A DNA stretch of 64,000 nt from CAYSUS01 sp964434165 (GCA_964434165.1 CAYSUS010000011.1:31606-95605), one strand, 5' to 3'; positions 26,956 to 35,861 are shown, counted from the first letter of the stretch. Notes: generated from the letters alone by a model not told the origin. A program made the numbers and translations.

Positions 26956-27560
26956 ACAAGGCTCCTTAGATGGAACGGACGGTCCCCGCGACCGTTGGGA
27001 AATTAGCACATGAAGGGAGGGCGGTCAATCTCCCCCGTAGGGGTATTCGCTGCTTTCCGCGACGCGTGTTGCCAGGAACGGCCGTCGGTGCCGGGGTGGG
27101 GCGTCAACGGGGTTATTCGGCGGAGCGACGGGGTTCTTGCCGGGGCCGAGCGGAGCCATCCATTGCCTGGTGGGAAGTGTCCAGTTCTATCGGTCGGTGG
27201 GGATGGCGCGATTCCGCGAGCCGCCGGCGCGGATGGAATCGAAAAAAGACTCGCGCCGCTAACTGGGCATTCATAAGGCACTTGCGAACGGAGCCGCCTG
27301 ACGCGGCCTTTGCGGTCGCCCCTTGCCCGGCGATTCCCCGTTGACGAACCGATGGTCCCGATCAGCATCGATCTATAGAGTTCCTCCGGGCTCCCTGGGC
27401 CGCTGGTGCGTCGTTCGCCGGTGCAGGGCCCTGGGGAATTGCAACGGCGTTGAAAGGGGCAGTCCTCAGGGTTCCTCGCGAACACACTAGCGGCCCTTTT
27501 GCATGTCGATCGGTTTCCTGTGAAATCCCATCCCTCCCCAGTTCCCATGAGGTGCACTCG
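26956..27560. other. Divergent intergenic region, 605 bases, no gene supported
   Basis: It holds the divergent promoters of the Bax1-I and small secreted protein genes. TTGACG (27341-27346) and TATAGA (27374-27379) occur, but 27 bases apart, too far to pair. No RNA gene, repeat of the families above, or T-tract hairpin is visible. Confidence 0.35.
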
Positions 27561-27917
27561 ATGAAGCGTTGGATGGTTATGGCAGTGGTGGCTTCGGTCG
27601 TGGCCCTGATCGCTGGGCTCCCCACCAGCGGCTTTGCCGCCGACAATCAGGTTCCCCAGGATACGTTGGCCCTGATGGGCCTTTCGGGCCTCCAGCAGCA
27701 GCCGGACGCGGCCGGCATGGAAGTCCGCGGCAAGGGCTTCGCCTTTGTCGGCGGCTTCTCGCGGTCCTACGCCTGGCCGCAGAACTCGGCCTTCGCCCTG
27801 TTCGGCGCCGGTAGCCGGCGTCCGAACGCCGTGGCCGTGGGGGCGTCGCTCACCGTGTCGAACGGCTTTTTCGGCACCAACGGCTCGCTGGGCGGCGCGT
27901 TCGCCTACGGGCGCTAA
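27561..27917 (+). CDS. Small secreted glycine-rich protein
   Basis: A 118-residue protein with a clear signal peptide (MVMAVVASVVALIAGLPTSG-FA-AD, cleavage near residue 27). The mature chain opens NQVPQDTLALMGLSGLQQQP, then DAAGMEVRGKGF, and ends in a Gly/Asn/Phe/Ala-rich stretch (GFFGTNGSLGGAFAYGR). No cysteines are in the mature part. The LxxMGLxGLQ..sDaxGMxVRGKG phrase looks like a family-level motif of small exported proteins, but I cannot name the family. It lies in the same 4-kb cluster as a C39 peptidase and an outer-membrane barrel, so it is a candidate substrate. A hairpin (27985-28008) follows. Confidence 0.72.
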   Translation: MKRWMVMAVVASVVALIAGLPTSGFAADNQVPQDTLALMGLSGLQQQPDAAGMEVRGKGFAFVGGFSRSYAWPQNSAFALFGAGSRRPNAVAVGASLTVSNGFFGTNGSLGGAFAYGR

Positions 27918-27984
27918 GAGGGCGACACGCTCGATCGCCCCGAGTATCCGCGGCGATCGACCTGCAAGTTGAACACTGCTGCGC

Positions 27985-28008
27985 ACAGGCCCCGGCCGCG
28001 GGGCCTGT
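27985..28008. terminator. Strong hairpin between convergent genes
   Basis: ACAGGCCCC-GGCCGC-GGGGCCTGT is a perfect 9-bp stem, 67 bases after the small secreted gene and 55 bases from the end of the opposing barrel gene. No T run follows on either side, so it may be a GC-type bidirectional terminator or an RNA-stabilising hairpin. Confidence 0.5.
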
Positions 28009-28063
28009 CGCACTTCTTGCCGGCCGGCTTCCTTGCCCGCCGACTCCGCCGGGACTCTGCCGC

Positions 28064-29221
28064 TCACCAGGTGAGCCCCGCGCCCAGGGTGAAGCCCGCC
28101 AGGCCCATGCGCAGGCCCCGGGCTTCGGCCGTGGCCTGGGCAAGCCCCGGCCCCGCGAACGAGGTCGTCTGCGCCCCGGCCCCCAGCCACGCGTCCGAAT
28201 CCCAGTACTGGTACTCGCCGGCGATCCTCAAGAAGGCCCGCGCCCGGACGCACTCCAGCGGGTGCTCCCACTGGACGCCGAGCTGCACCTCGCCGATGTA
28301 GAGCGTCCCGTTGGTGCCGGCCAGGGCGTAGTGCCCTCCCGCGCCGGCGCCCACGCCGTCGTCGGCCGCGGCCATGGTCTGGGCGCTGGCCGTGGCGTCG
28401 CCCCAGAGCACCGACCCGCGCAGGGCCCAGTACAGGCTCAGGTTGGGGAAGTGCCTGCCCAGGCCGTGCGTGCCGGTCCAGGAGAAGGTGATGCCCGAGC
28501 CGTCGGTCTGTCGCGCGGACATGGCCGAGCCGAACAGGGCGGTCGGCGTCACCGCGCCCGAAGCGAACACGCTCCGGCTGCTCTCCAGCGACGCGTACCG
28601 CGCGCCGAAGCCGAGCTGCGTCTGGCATCCGAGAACGCACCAGTCGCGGGTGACCTCCAGATCGACCGTGTAGGCCTTCAGCCGGCTCTGGGCGGTGAAG
28701 CCGAACACGTCGTCGGGCAGGATCACCGGGTCGAAGGCCCGCTCCGCGTCGTTCATGTACCAGAACCGCCCCGCAATGCCCCAGCAGCCGTGCCTGGCCC
28801 CCAGCCATACCCGCGGGGCGAAGTACATGTCGTCCACGTCCGCGGTGGTGGACTGTACGGTGGTCGGAGCACCCCCGGTCAGGTCGAACAGCTCGACCGA
28901 CACCGGATGGCCGTTCAGATTGGGCACGAGGAAGGTCGTCTCGGCCCCGCCCACCAGCCCCCACCCCGGGGCGAGTCGGCCCGGGCTGAAGATGCGATCC
29001 TCAAATCCGTCGGCGCTGGCCAGGACGACTTCTTCGTCATAGGCCGCGAGCGTCACTGAACGGGAAAAGGGGCGCAGCTCCCGCGCATCGGCAACATCGA
29101 CCAGGGGCGGCGGGGCCCACGAAATCCCCTTGCCAGAGTCCGCGGCCGCGGCCGGTCCTGACGGCCAGGCAAACGCGCACGCGGCAACGGCCAAACACGA
29201 CAGAATCCATCGGGTATGCAT
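28064..29221 (-). CDS. Outer-membrane beta-barrel protein, Lpg1974-like
   Basis: A 385-residue protein. The signal peptide is residues 1-28 (WILSCLAVAACAFAWPSGPAAA-AD). The mature chain alternates hydrophobic/polar beta strands throughout: WGLVGGAETTFLVPNL, MYFAPRVWLGARHGCWGIAG, RFWYMNDAE, LEVTRDWCVLGCQTQLGFGA. It ends in an aromatic residue (LAGFTLGAGLTW), the usual signal for barrel insertion. The pattern of an inner strand tag FLVPNLNG..., then R.WLGAR/GW..R.WY resembles the Lpg1974 pore-forming family abundant in planctomycetes. Two Cys (WCVLGC) could form a disulphide. It is divergent from the next barrel gene, with a 487-base gap. Confidence 0.7.
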   Translation of the reverse strand: MHTRWILSCLAVAACAFAWPSGPAAAADSGKGISWAPPPLVDVADARELRPFSRSVTLAAYDEEVVLASADGFEDRIFSPGRLAPGWGLVGGAETTFLVPNLNGHPVSVELFDLTGGAPTTVQSTTADVDDMYFAPRVWLGARHGCWGIAGRFWYMNDAERAFDPVILPDDVFGFTAQSRLKAYTVDLEVTRDWCVLGCQTQLGFGARYASLESSRSVFASGAVTPTALFGSAMSARQTDGSGITFSWTGTHGLGRHFPNLSLYWALRGSVLWGDATASAQTMAAADDGVGAGAGGHYALAGTNGTLYIGEVQLGVQWEHPLECVRARAFLRIAGEYQYWDSDAWLGAGAQTTSFAGPGLAQATAEARGLRMGLAGFTLGAGLTW

Positions 29222-29708
29222 CGCTGATGCGCTCCGTGTCTTCGAAGAGTTGAGGACTGCCCCGCGCGGCAAGCACGTAACACCAAGGAGACCCGAACAA
29301 CCGAAACGGGGAACGACCGAGACATCGGGAGGGCCTTGGCTGACGGCTTCGCACTTCGGGTCTCGTGCTTCGGATGTCCCTCGGCCGCTCCCCGTCAACC
29401 ATCGTCGCGGCCACGGCGGGGATGGAAGGAATGTGCTCCGGGCATCACGAGGCGAACAAGCGCCAGGCTTTCCACGTTCGGAAGGCTCGGCAGGGGCGGG
29501 CACACGGTTGTCGGGGACGATCCGTTTGTGCCGCCGTCTCTGCATGCAGGGATGGGCAAGAGCTTGACCGCGCCCCGCGCGGCACTTCAAGGGCCTTGCG
29601 CCGCGGCGTCGATACACACTTCGCGCCGCGCCGCCGCAGGCGGACCCTGCGCCGGCGGCGCCACACCGAGTCCCTCACAACCAGACCCCACGATCCGCCC
29701 TCTCTGTC
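29222..29708. other. Divergent region between two barrel genes
   Basis: 487 bases holding both start regions. GC-rich inverted stretches are present around 29610-29660 (CGGCGCGG-type), but no T tract or convincing -35/-10 pair. I see no gene in it. Confidence 0.35.
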
Positions 29709-30959
29709 ATGGAAGCTCAACCTCGGCCGATCCCCCGACCGCTGGCGGCCGGGGCGCGTCGCTTCGCGGCCGCCGCGGCGTGCCTGGTGCTTTCATGGGT
29801 CGCGTGCGCCGCGGCCGATCGAGGCACGGCGGGCGAGACCACGTGGTGCGAGCCGCGCCTGTTGCCTCCCGGCAACGCGCTGCCCGAGGACGGAGCCCGG
29901 CCGGCGGAGGGCGACTGGGCCTCGCCCATGTTCCTGCGTTTCCCGTCCGTGCCGCCCGACTCCTGGACCTTCTTCGATCGGCCCGTCAACGAGATCCACG
30001 TGCTCACCCCGTCGCCCGAGGTTCCGCCCAGCACGGTGCTCCTGGCCGCGGTGGACGAAGAGCCGCTCCTGGCTCCCGTGCCGGAGGCCCCGGACGCGGG
30101 CGGACCGGTCGCAGAGGCGAAAACCCTGGGGCGCGAGCCCGAGGACTACAGCCTGGAGTTCCTCCGCCGCGAGACGGTGCTGCTGAAGCCGGGCCAGTGG
30201 CAGTTCGACGCCGGCATCGCCTACACGCTGACCGACACCGAGGTCCCCGTGTTCCTCGCCGCCGACTCGGTGGTCCGCGGCCGCATCCGCCAGCGCCTGC
30301 TCGTGGCGCCGTTTGAATTTCGCTTCGGGCTGGCGGAGCGCATGCAGGCCTTCCTCCGCGTGCCGGTGGGCTGGTCGAACACCGAGCTGTCGTACCTGGG
30401 CGACGACGACTTCAGCAACACGGGCGGCATCGGCGACCTCCGCGGCGGTCTTTCGCTGCTGTTGTGGCGCGGTGGGCATCACGGTCCCGACGTGGTGGGC
30501 ACATTCGCCTTCACCGCGCCGACCGGCAACGCCGACTTCCCCCTGCTCTCCACCTCGCCCGGCTCCCGGCTCGGCGAGGGTTTCTGGGCCCTGTCCGGCA
30601 CCCTGCTGTTCATCCACACCTACGACCCCTTGACCCTGTTCTACGGGTTCGGATTCAACGAGCGGTTCGACGAGCGATTCAGCGGGTTCGTCGTCGATCC
30701 GGGCGGACAGTACCTCTACCAGGCCGGGCTGGGGTTCGCCGTGAACTCCCGGGTGACGCTCAGCGCGGCCTTCACGGGACTGTACATCGCCGAGGACCAC
30801 ATCGACCGGGTTCGCGTGGAGGGGAGCATCCTCGAGCCGATGCAACTTCGCTTCGCGGCCACCGTCGCCCGGCCCGGCCGGATCATCGAGCCGTACGTGG
30901 AGCTGGGCATCACGCGCGACGCCCCCTCGGCCAACGTGGGCATCATCTGGACGTTCTGA
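29709..30959 (+). CDS. Outer-membrane beta-barrel porin, transporter/FapF-like arrangement
   Basis: A 416-residue protein. The signal peptide ends near residue 37 (AAAACLVLSWVACAA-AD). A non-barrel N-terminal region of about 120 residues follows (Pro/Glu-rich, with LEFLRRETVLLKPGQWQFDA leading into the barrel). The barrel then runs to a terminal Phe (SANVGIIWTF). Strand motifs such as GIAYTLTDTEVPVF, RQRLLVAPFEFRFGLAERMQ, FLRVPVGWSN, IGDLRGGLSLLL and GTFAFTAPTGNADFPL match the transporter family that includes phenol-degradation meta-pathway porins. The C39 peptidase gene follows 73 bases later on the same strand. That porin plus C39 pairing is the arrangement of FapF and FapD in functional-amyloid export. 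The barrel call is firm; the amyloid link is inference. Confidence 0.75.
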   Translation: MEAQPRPIPRPLAAGARRFAAAAACLVLSWVACAAADRGTAGETTWCEPRLLPPGNALPEDGARPAEGDWASPMFLRFPSVPPDSWTFFDRPVNEIHVLTPSPEVPPSTVLLAAVDEEPLLAPVPEAPDAGGPVAEAKTLGREPEDYSLEFLRRETVLLKPGQWQFDAGIAYTLTDTEVPVFLAADSVVRGRIRQRLLVAPFEFRFGLAERMQAFLRVPVGWSNTELSYLGDDDFSNTGGIGDLRGGLSLLLWRGGHHGPDVVGTFAFTAPTGNADFPLLSTSPGSRLGEGFWALSGTLLFIHTYDPLTLFYGFGFNERFDERFSGFVVDPGGQYLYQAGLGFAVNSRVTLSAAFTGLYIAEDHIDRVRVEGSILEPMQLRFAATVARPGRIIEPYVELGITRDAPSANVGIIWTF

Positions 30960-31032
30960 ACCCCCTCCGGCTGCCGCGCACGCCAACCGCCGGCCCTGGG
31001 CATCACCTCCTTTCACCAAGCGGGAGACGCTC

Positions 31033-31773
31033 GTGGAAGCCCGTTTCGCACTTGCCCGAGTCCTCCTTGAGGTCGCCAAGGGCCTGGCCGCCGCGGCGAT
31101 CTTCGCGATCGCCGCCGCCGCGCTGAAGGCCGAGCCGCCCCGGGCCCCGGTCCGCGACCCGGACCGCGTCTTCCAGCGGCGCGTTGCGAGCTGGAAGGAG
31201 CTTCGCCAGCGCAACCTCGTCATGCAGAAGCGCGACTTCTCCTGCGGCGCCGCGGCCCTGGCCACGGTCGTCAGGTATTACTGGGGCGATGACGCCACCG
31301 AGAAGCAGTTTCTCGACGCGCTGGACAGGATGCTCACGCCCGAGGAGGCCAAGGACCGGGTGGAGAACGGGCTGGCATTGACCGATCTCCGCCGCGTGGC
31401 CGTCAAGAGCGGGTACCTGGCCACGATCGGCAAGCTCACGTTCGCCAGGCTCACCGAGTCGAAGGCCCCGGTCATCGTGGGCATCAGCCCCGAGGGGTAC
31501 GACCATTTCGCGGTCTATCGCGGCTGGGACGGCTACTGGGTCTATCTGGCCGACCCGATCCGCGGCAACGTCCGCGTGCCGGCCGCCGAGTTCGTGCGCC
31601 AGTGGCAGAAAGGCGCGGTGCTCGTGGTGGCCAAGAAGGGCGTCAAGCCGCCCGAGGCGTCGCCGCTGGGCGTGACCGCCGAGGAGATCTGCGTGGGCCG
31701 GACCACGGACGAGCTGATCCGCAAGACGCCGCTGGTGCCGGCGGCGCCGCTGCCGCGCCCGTGGCGGCCGTGA
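31033..31773 (+). CDS. C39-family cysteine peptidase, membrane-anchored or periplasmic
   Basis: A 246-residue protein starting at GTG (31033). A hydrophobic N-terminal segment (LAAAAIFAIAAAALKA) probably exports or anchors it. The papain-like C39 fold has Gln65 (oxyanion hole), Cys71 in QKRDFSCGAAALAT, His158 in GYDHFAVYRGW and Asp174 in YLADPIRG, so it is catalytically complete. C39 enzymes cut leader peptides, typically after Gly-Gly. This one is a stand-alone enzyme without ABC transporter domains, as in the FapD group. It lies just after a porin gene and near a small secreted protein, with which it may form an export/maturation unit. The C-terminal 40 residues are Pro-rich. Confidence 0.82.
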   Translation: MEARFALARVLLEVAKGLAAAAIFAIAAAALKAEPPRAPVRDPDRVFQRRVASWKELRQRNLVMQKRDFSCGAAALATVVRYYWGDDATEKQFLDALDRMLTPEEAKDRVENGLALTDLRRVAVKSGYLATIGKLTFARLTESKAPVIVGISPEGYDHFAVYRGWDGYWVYLADPIRGNVRVPAAEFVRQWQKGAVLVVAKKGVKPPEASPLGVTAEEICVGRTTDELIRKTPLVPAAPLPRPWRP

Positions 31774-31822
31774 CCGAAAGGTCCGCTCCCCCCAGGTCGC
31801 GGTTTCGTTGGCCTCCGGCCTT

Positions 31823-33808
31823 TCACTTCACCTCCCGCACCACGCGAAACCCGACCGTCTCGTACGGTTGCAGCCGCGGGATGTGGTAGCGGACCGTGGA
31901 GGTCACGCCGTGCGGCCCGCAGTCCCAGGCCCCTCCCCGCGCCACGTGCATGGAGCCGCTCTCCGGGCCCGGCGGGTCGTCGGTCGGAGAGACCGCGTAG
32001 TAGCCGCCGTACCAGTCGTTGCAGTACTCGGCCACGTTGCCGTGCATGTCGTAGAGGCCGAACGGGTTGGGCCGGAAGCGGCCCGCCCGCGCGGTCCGGG
32101 CATACCCGTCGGAGGCCGCGATTCCGATCTTCGTCTCCGGCCATTCCTGGCGGAACGCCGCGTCGACCAGGTTGGCGTACGTGGCCAGCTCGTCCTCGTC
32201 GTCGCCGAAGTGATACCGCGTTGTCGTTCCGGCGCGGCACGCGTACTCCCACTCGGCCTCGGTCGGCAGCCGGTAGCGGATGCCTTCCTTCTGGCTGAGC
32301 CACTTGCAGAAGGCCACCGCGTCGTTCCACGTGACCGCGACCACCGGGTGATTCGCCGTCTGTTCGTGCCCCGGATTACTCCAGGTGTATTCCGGCTTGC
32401 GCTCGAACCGGCTCGCACCGATGCAATGGAGCGACCCCTGGCCGCTCGACTCGGCCTCCGTCTTGTAGCCGGTCCTGTGGACGAACAGCCGGAACTGTCC
32501 CACCGACACCTCGCGGGCCTTCAAGTAGAAGGGCCGGGTGATCCGCACCTTGTGCGCGGGCGACTGGTTTCCGCTCCGGTCGCGGCCCATGGTGAACTCG
32601 CCGGGCGGAATCAGGACCAGCCGCATCTGGGCCGTGTTGTGGATCTCGACCGGCACGCCGAGCTTGGAGGCCCAGTGCTGCTGATGCCGCTTCGCCTCCC
32701 GGGCGTCGAACGGAGCCACTGCCAGGTCGGTGGGGCCGGCCCCGATGCCATGCTCCCCAGGCCGCCGATCCGTCTTCTCCGTAACCGTCTTGGCCGCCGA
32801 CCTCGCGAGATCGGGAATCTCGGCCCCTGCCTCGACGAGCTGCCCGACCCGCTTGTCGACCTTCATCCGCGGCAGGCCGGCGAGCTGGGGTGAGGCCTCG
32901 CGGTACCACGCGGCGGCGCGGCGCTTCATCGCCTGTTGCGCGTCGCCCTGCCAGGTCTCCGCGAGCTCCCACCATGCGTCGCCCAGGGCGACCTGATCGT
33001 CGGTCGTCGATGCCCCCCGGATGTCTCGCACGGCCAGGGCCTGGAGCTTCGCGTCACCCCCGAGGGCCAGCATGGAAAGGCCGCGGTCCCAGTCGCCTCG
33101 CACGAAACACAGGTACTTCCCCGCGGCGAGATTGGCCGCCGGATCGACGAGGTTCTTCTCGAGCTCCGCCAGGGCGGCCTCGTACTCGCGGAGTGCCTCT
33201 TGCCGCCTCTGCAGATTCTCTCTCACCGCGGAGAGTTCCTCGACCTGCGATCGTCTCCGCAGCTTGAGCGCGCACCGGGAAGCGAGCTCGCAGATCGCGA
33301 TTGCCGTCTCGAACTCGCCGGCCTTTGCCAGTTGATCCATCAGCGGCAGGGCCACGTCAACCACGGCGGCTTGCTGTTTCGCCGAATCCGCGCGGCGCCC
33401 GGCCTCCAGCAGGCTCTCGCCCTTGATCGCCACGGCTTCCACTTCGAAGTGCCGGGCTAGTCCGTCCGCAGCACGGACCGCCGCGGAGGCATCGCCGGCC
33501 TGGGCCGCCACGTCCCGGGCGATGCGGAGGAGGACATACTGGTCGGCGGTCCCGCTGGCCAGTTTGCCCGCCATCTCGATCATGTCCTCGGCGATGGCCG
33601 ACTTCTGATCGTCCGTGGCGGCCTTGGCAAAGCGGTCGGCGTAGAGCTCCCGGGCGGCCTTCTTGCCGGGCTCCTGGGACTCGTCGTCCGGCACCGGCGC
33701 CCTTGGCTGGGCCGGCGCCAAGCTCGCGGCGAGCAGCGCCACGAGGGCGAAGAAGACCGGCGTGGGAGCGCGACGCATGGGGTGCGCGCGACGAGGCGAG
33801 CGGAACAT
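31823..33808 (-). CDS. Secreted SUMF1/formylglycine-generating-enzyme-like protein with a helical N-terminal domain
   Basis: A 661-residue protein; the start ATG at 33808 has GGAGGG 6-8 bases upstream. The signal peptide ends about residue 34 (FFALVALLAASLAPAQ). Residues about 45-360 are helical, with tetratricopeptide-like or coiled segments (ENLQRRQEALREYEAALAEL). Residues about 410-661 are the FGE-sulfatase fold: MRLVLIPPGEFTMGR, VTWNDAVAFCKWLSQKEG, YRLPTEAEWEYACRAG, FGLYDMHGNVAEYCNDWY, HVARGGAWDCGP, TVGFRVVRE. The CRxAxR active-site pair of true formylglycine generators is absent (STVRYHI instead), so sulfatase activation is unlikely. A binding or other SUMF1-type role is likelier. Divergent from the glycerate kinase gene (294-base gap). 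Confidence 0.82.
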   Translation of the reverse strand: MFRSPRRAHPMRRAPTPVFFALVALLAASLAPAQPRAPVPDDESQEPGKKAARELYADRFAKAATDDQKSAIAEDMIEMAGKLASGTADQYVLLRIARDVAAQAGDASAAVRAADGLARHFEVEAVAIKGESLLEAGRRADSAKQQAAVVDVALPLMDQLAKAGEFETAIAICELASRCALKLRRRSQVEELSAVRENLQRRQEALREYEAALAELEKNLVDPAANLAAGKYLCFVRGDWDRGLSMLALGGDAKLQALAVRDIRGASTTDDQVALGDAWWELAETWQGDAQQAMKRRAAAWYREASPQLAGLPRMKVDKRVGQLVEAGAEIPDLARSAAKTVTEKTDRRPGEHGIGAGPTDLAVAPFDAREAKRHQQHWASKLGVPVEIHNTAQMRLVLIPPGEFTMGRDRSGNQSPAHKVRITRPFYLKAREVSVGQFRLFVHRTGYKTEAESSGQGSLHCIGASRFERKPEYTWSNPGHEQTANHPVVAVTWNDAVAFCKWLSQKEGIRYRLPTEAEWEYACRAGTTTRYHFGDDEDELATYANLVDAAFRQEWPETKIGIAASDGYARTARAGRFRPNPFGLYDMHGNVAEYCNDWYGGYYAVSPTDDPPGPESGSMHVARGGAWDCGPHGVTSTVRYHIPRLQPYETVGFRVVREVK

Positions 33809-34102
33809 GGCTGCCCTCCGAAGAGAAGGTTGAGGACCGGGCGACGATTCCCTCCAAGAGGATATCGATCCCCCGCCGCGCGGGCAATGGCCGCCACTCG
33901 GCGCCGCTCGCGGTGAACTGCGACCGTGAGGGAGCGGCCCGTCGTCGCAACCCGATCGGTCGGGCGGATCCTGCCGCCCGAGCCGCGACGGGGTGGGAGC
34001 CTCGTGCCGCTGGCGTCTGTGGCGGTGCTCTGCTAGGTTGGTCACGACCGCTCCCTCCAGGGCGCGGTGCGGCCTTCGCGCGAGCCCCGTTGGGATCCTG
34101 TC

Positions 34103-35560
34103 ATGCCCGCTTCCCCCTCGGCCGACCGGCTCCGTCGCGATGCCCTGGCCATCTGGCAGGCCGGGGTGGACGCCGTCCGCTCCGAGAAGCTCGTCCACGA
34201 CGCGCTCCGCGTGGATGGCCCGCAGCTCGCAGTGGGCGAGGAGGGCTTCCCGCTGGCGGCCGTGCGGCGGATCGCCGTGGTGGGGGCGGGCAAGGCCGGC
34301 GCCGGCATGGCCGCCGCGGTCGAGGAGATCCTCGGCCCGCGACTCCTCGACGGGAAGCACGTGACCGGCTGGGTCAACGTGCCCGAGGACTGCCTGCGCG
34401 ACCTTTCCAGGATCCACCTCCACGGCGCCCGGCCCGCCGGAGTGAACGAGCCCACCGAAGCCGGCGCGGCCGGCTCGCGCGAGATCCTCCGCATCGTCGG
34501 CTCGCTGGGGCCGGACGACCTTTGCCTGTGCCTGATCTCCGGGGGCGGCTCGGCGCTGCTGCCCGCCCCGGTGGAAGAGATCACACTGGCCGACAAGCTG
34601 GCGGTCACGCGGCACCTAAGCGCGGCGGGGGCCAACATCGAACAACTCAACGCGGTGCGCAAGCAGCTCAGCCGCGTCAAGGGCGGAGGACTCGCCCGGG
34701 CCTGCCGCGCAGGGACGCTCGTGGCCCTGATCATCTCCGACGTGCTGGGCGATCCGCTGGACGTGATCGCATCAGGACCCACCGTCGAAGACCCCTCCAC
34801 ACCACAGCAAGCCCTGGCCGTGCTCGAGGAGTTTCGTGCGCGCCAGGCCGGCATCTCGGCCCGCGTGTTCGATTATCTCAGCCGCAAGCAGGATACGGAG
34901 CCCGAGCCGGCCACCTGCCGGGTGAGGAACCTGATCATCGGCAACAACGCCCGGGCGGTGGACGCCGCCGGCGAGGAGGCGGTGCGCCTGGGGTATTCCC
35001 CGGCGATGCAGAGCGCGACGGAGCCGGAGGGCCTGGCCGAGGAGGTCGGCGTCCACCTGGCGCGGATGGCCCTCCGCATGCGAGGCAGGGGTGAAGCGGG
35101 GGACAGGGGTAAAGAGGGGGACAGGCGCCATTTGCCGCAGAGCGGCCCGGAGGGTGCTTCGCAAAAGTGGAGCCAGCCCCCGGGGCCGGACTGCCTGATC
35201 ACCGGGGGCGAGCCGGTGGTGCGCCTGGCGGAGAAGTCCAAGCGGGGTCTCGGAGGCCGGAACCAGCAGCTCGTGCTGGCGGCCCTGGAACACCTGGAAA
35301 GCGACGGCGGCGACGGCATCGCCATCCTCTCCGGCGGCACGGACGGCGAGGACGGGCCCACCGACGCCGCCGGGGCTGTGCTCGACGCCTACGTGCTGGC
35401 CGCCGCCAGAGACCGAGGCCTCGATCCGGCCGACTTCCTCGCCCGCAACGACGCCTACCGTTTCTTCGAGCCGCTTGGCGCCCTGATCAAGACCGGGCCC
35501 ACGCACACCAATGTCTGCGACGTGCGCGTGGCCGTGGTGGCTCGGAGGCCGGGGGCGTAG
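34103..35560 (+). CDS. Glycerate 2-kinase, DUF4147/MOFRL type
   Basis: A 485-residue kinase forming 2-phosphoglycerate from glycerate. The N-terminal DUF4147 domain has RRIAVVGAGKAGAGMA, CLISGGGSALLPAP, EQLNAVRKQLSRVKGGGLA and LIISDVLGDPLDVIASGPT. The C-terminal MOFRL domain has CLITGGEPVV, GGRNQQLVLAALEHL, ILSGGTDGEDGPTDAAGA, and ends FFEPLGALIKTGPTHTNVCD. The segment at 35090-35190 (RGEAGDRGKEGDRRHLPQSG..) is polar and repeat-like, sitting just before CLITGGE where the family has a shorter linker. It is in frame, so the gene is probably functional. The start is the ATG at 34103; the frame is open to 34067. Confidence 0.88.
   Translation: MPASPSADRLRRDALAIWQAGVDAVRSEKLVHDALRVDGPQLAVGEEGFPLAAVRRIAVVGAGKAGAGMAAAVEEILGPRLLDGKHVTGWVNVPEDCLRDLSRIHLHGARPAGVNEPTEAGAAGSREILRIVGSLGPDDLCLCLISGGGSALLPAPVEEITLADKLAVTRHLSAAGANIEQLNAVRKQLSRVKGGGLARACRAGTLVALIISDVLGDPLDVIASGPTVEDPSTPQQALAVLEEFRARQAGISARVFDYLSRKQDTEPEPATCRVRNLIIGNNARAVDAAGEEAVRLGYSPAMQSATEPEGLAEEVGVHLARMALRMRGRGEAGDRGKEGDRRHLPQSGPEGASQKWSQPPGPDCLITGGEPVVRLAEKSKRGLGGRNQQLVLAALEHLESDGGDGIAILSGGTDGEDGPTDAAGAVLDAYVLAAARDRGLDPADFLARNDAYRFFEPLGALIKTGPTHTNVCDVRVAVVARRPGA
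35096..35130 (+). repeat. Repeat-like insert inside the glycerate kinase gene
   Basis: GCGGGGGACAGG and AGGGGGACAGGCGCCA form an imperfect direct repeat within the coding sequence. The GGGGGACAGGCGCCA core resembles a common planctomycete intergenic repeat, from memory. It encodes the unusual Gly/Asp/Arg linker described for the kinase. Confidence 0.45.
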
Positions 35561-35861
35561 CGCCAGGGGCTCCGGCGGGCGGTGCGCGCTCCCAAGTGGT
35601 GCCGGTTTCTGGGCCGATTCCCGCGCCGCTTGGTAGGCTGCCTTCCGAAAACACCGTTTACCCCACACCCTCGGCGCAGGGCGACGGAATTATACACTTC
35701 GCGCATGGGGTTTATGCGCGTCGCTCAGAGCCCTTATTTACCCCAAATTCACAGAAACTGGCCATTGTTCTGCGCGCTGCTGAATTATAATCGGCCGCGT
35801 GTCGGGCATCGCTCGGAGAGCACAGGCCGGACAAGCCATTGCCTTCTACCGGGAGATCGTC
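35561..35861 (+). promoter_or_regulatory. Intergenic region with a -10 box for the Asp-box PEP-CTERM gene
   Basis: A perfect TATAAT lies at 35786-35791 within TGAATTATAATCGG, about 70 bases ahead of the next start. The best -35 candidate, CATTGT (35763-35768, 17-base spacing), is weak. AT-rich tracts (TTATTTACCCCAAATT) at 35730-35755 contrast with the genome average. No gene is seen here. Confidence 0.45.

Noticed and set aside
27341..27379. TTGACG and TATAGA as a promoter for the small secreted gene
   Set aside because: Spacing of 27 bases is too long for a sigma-70-type promoter.
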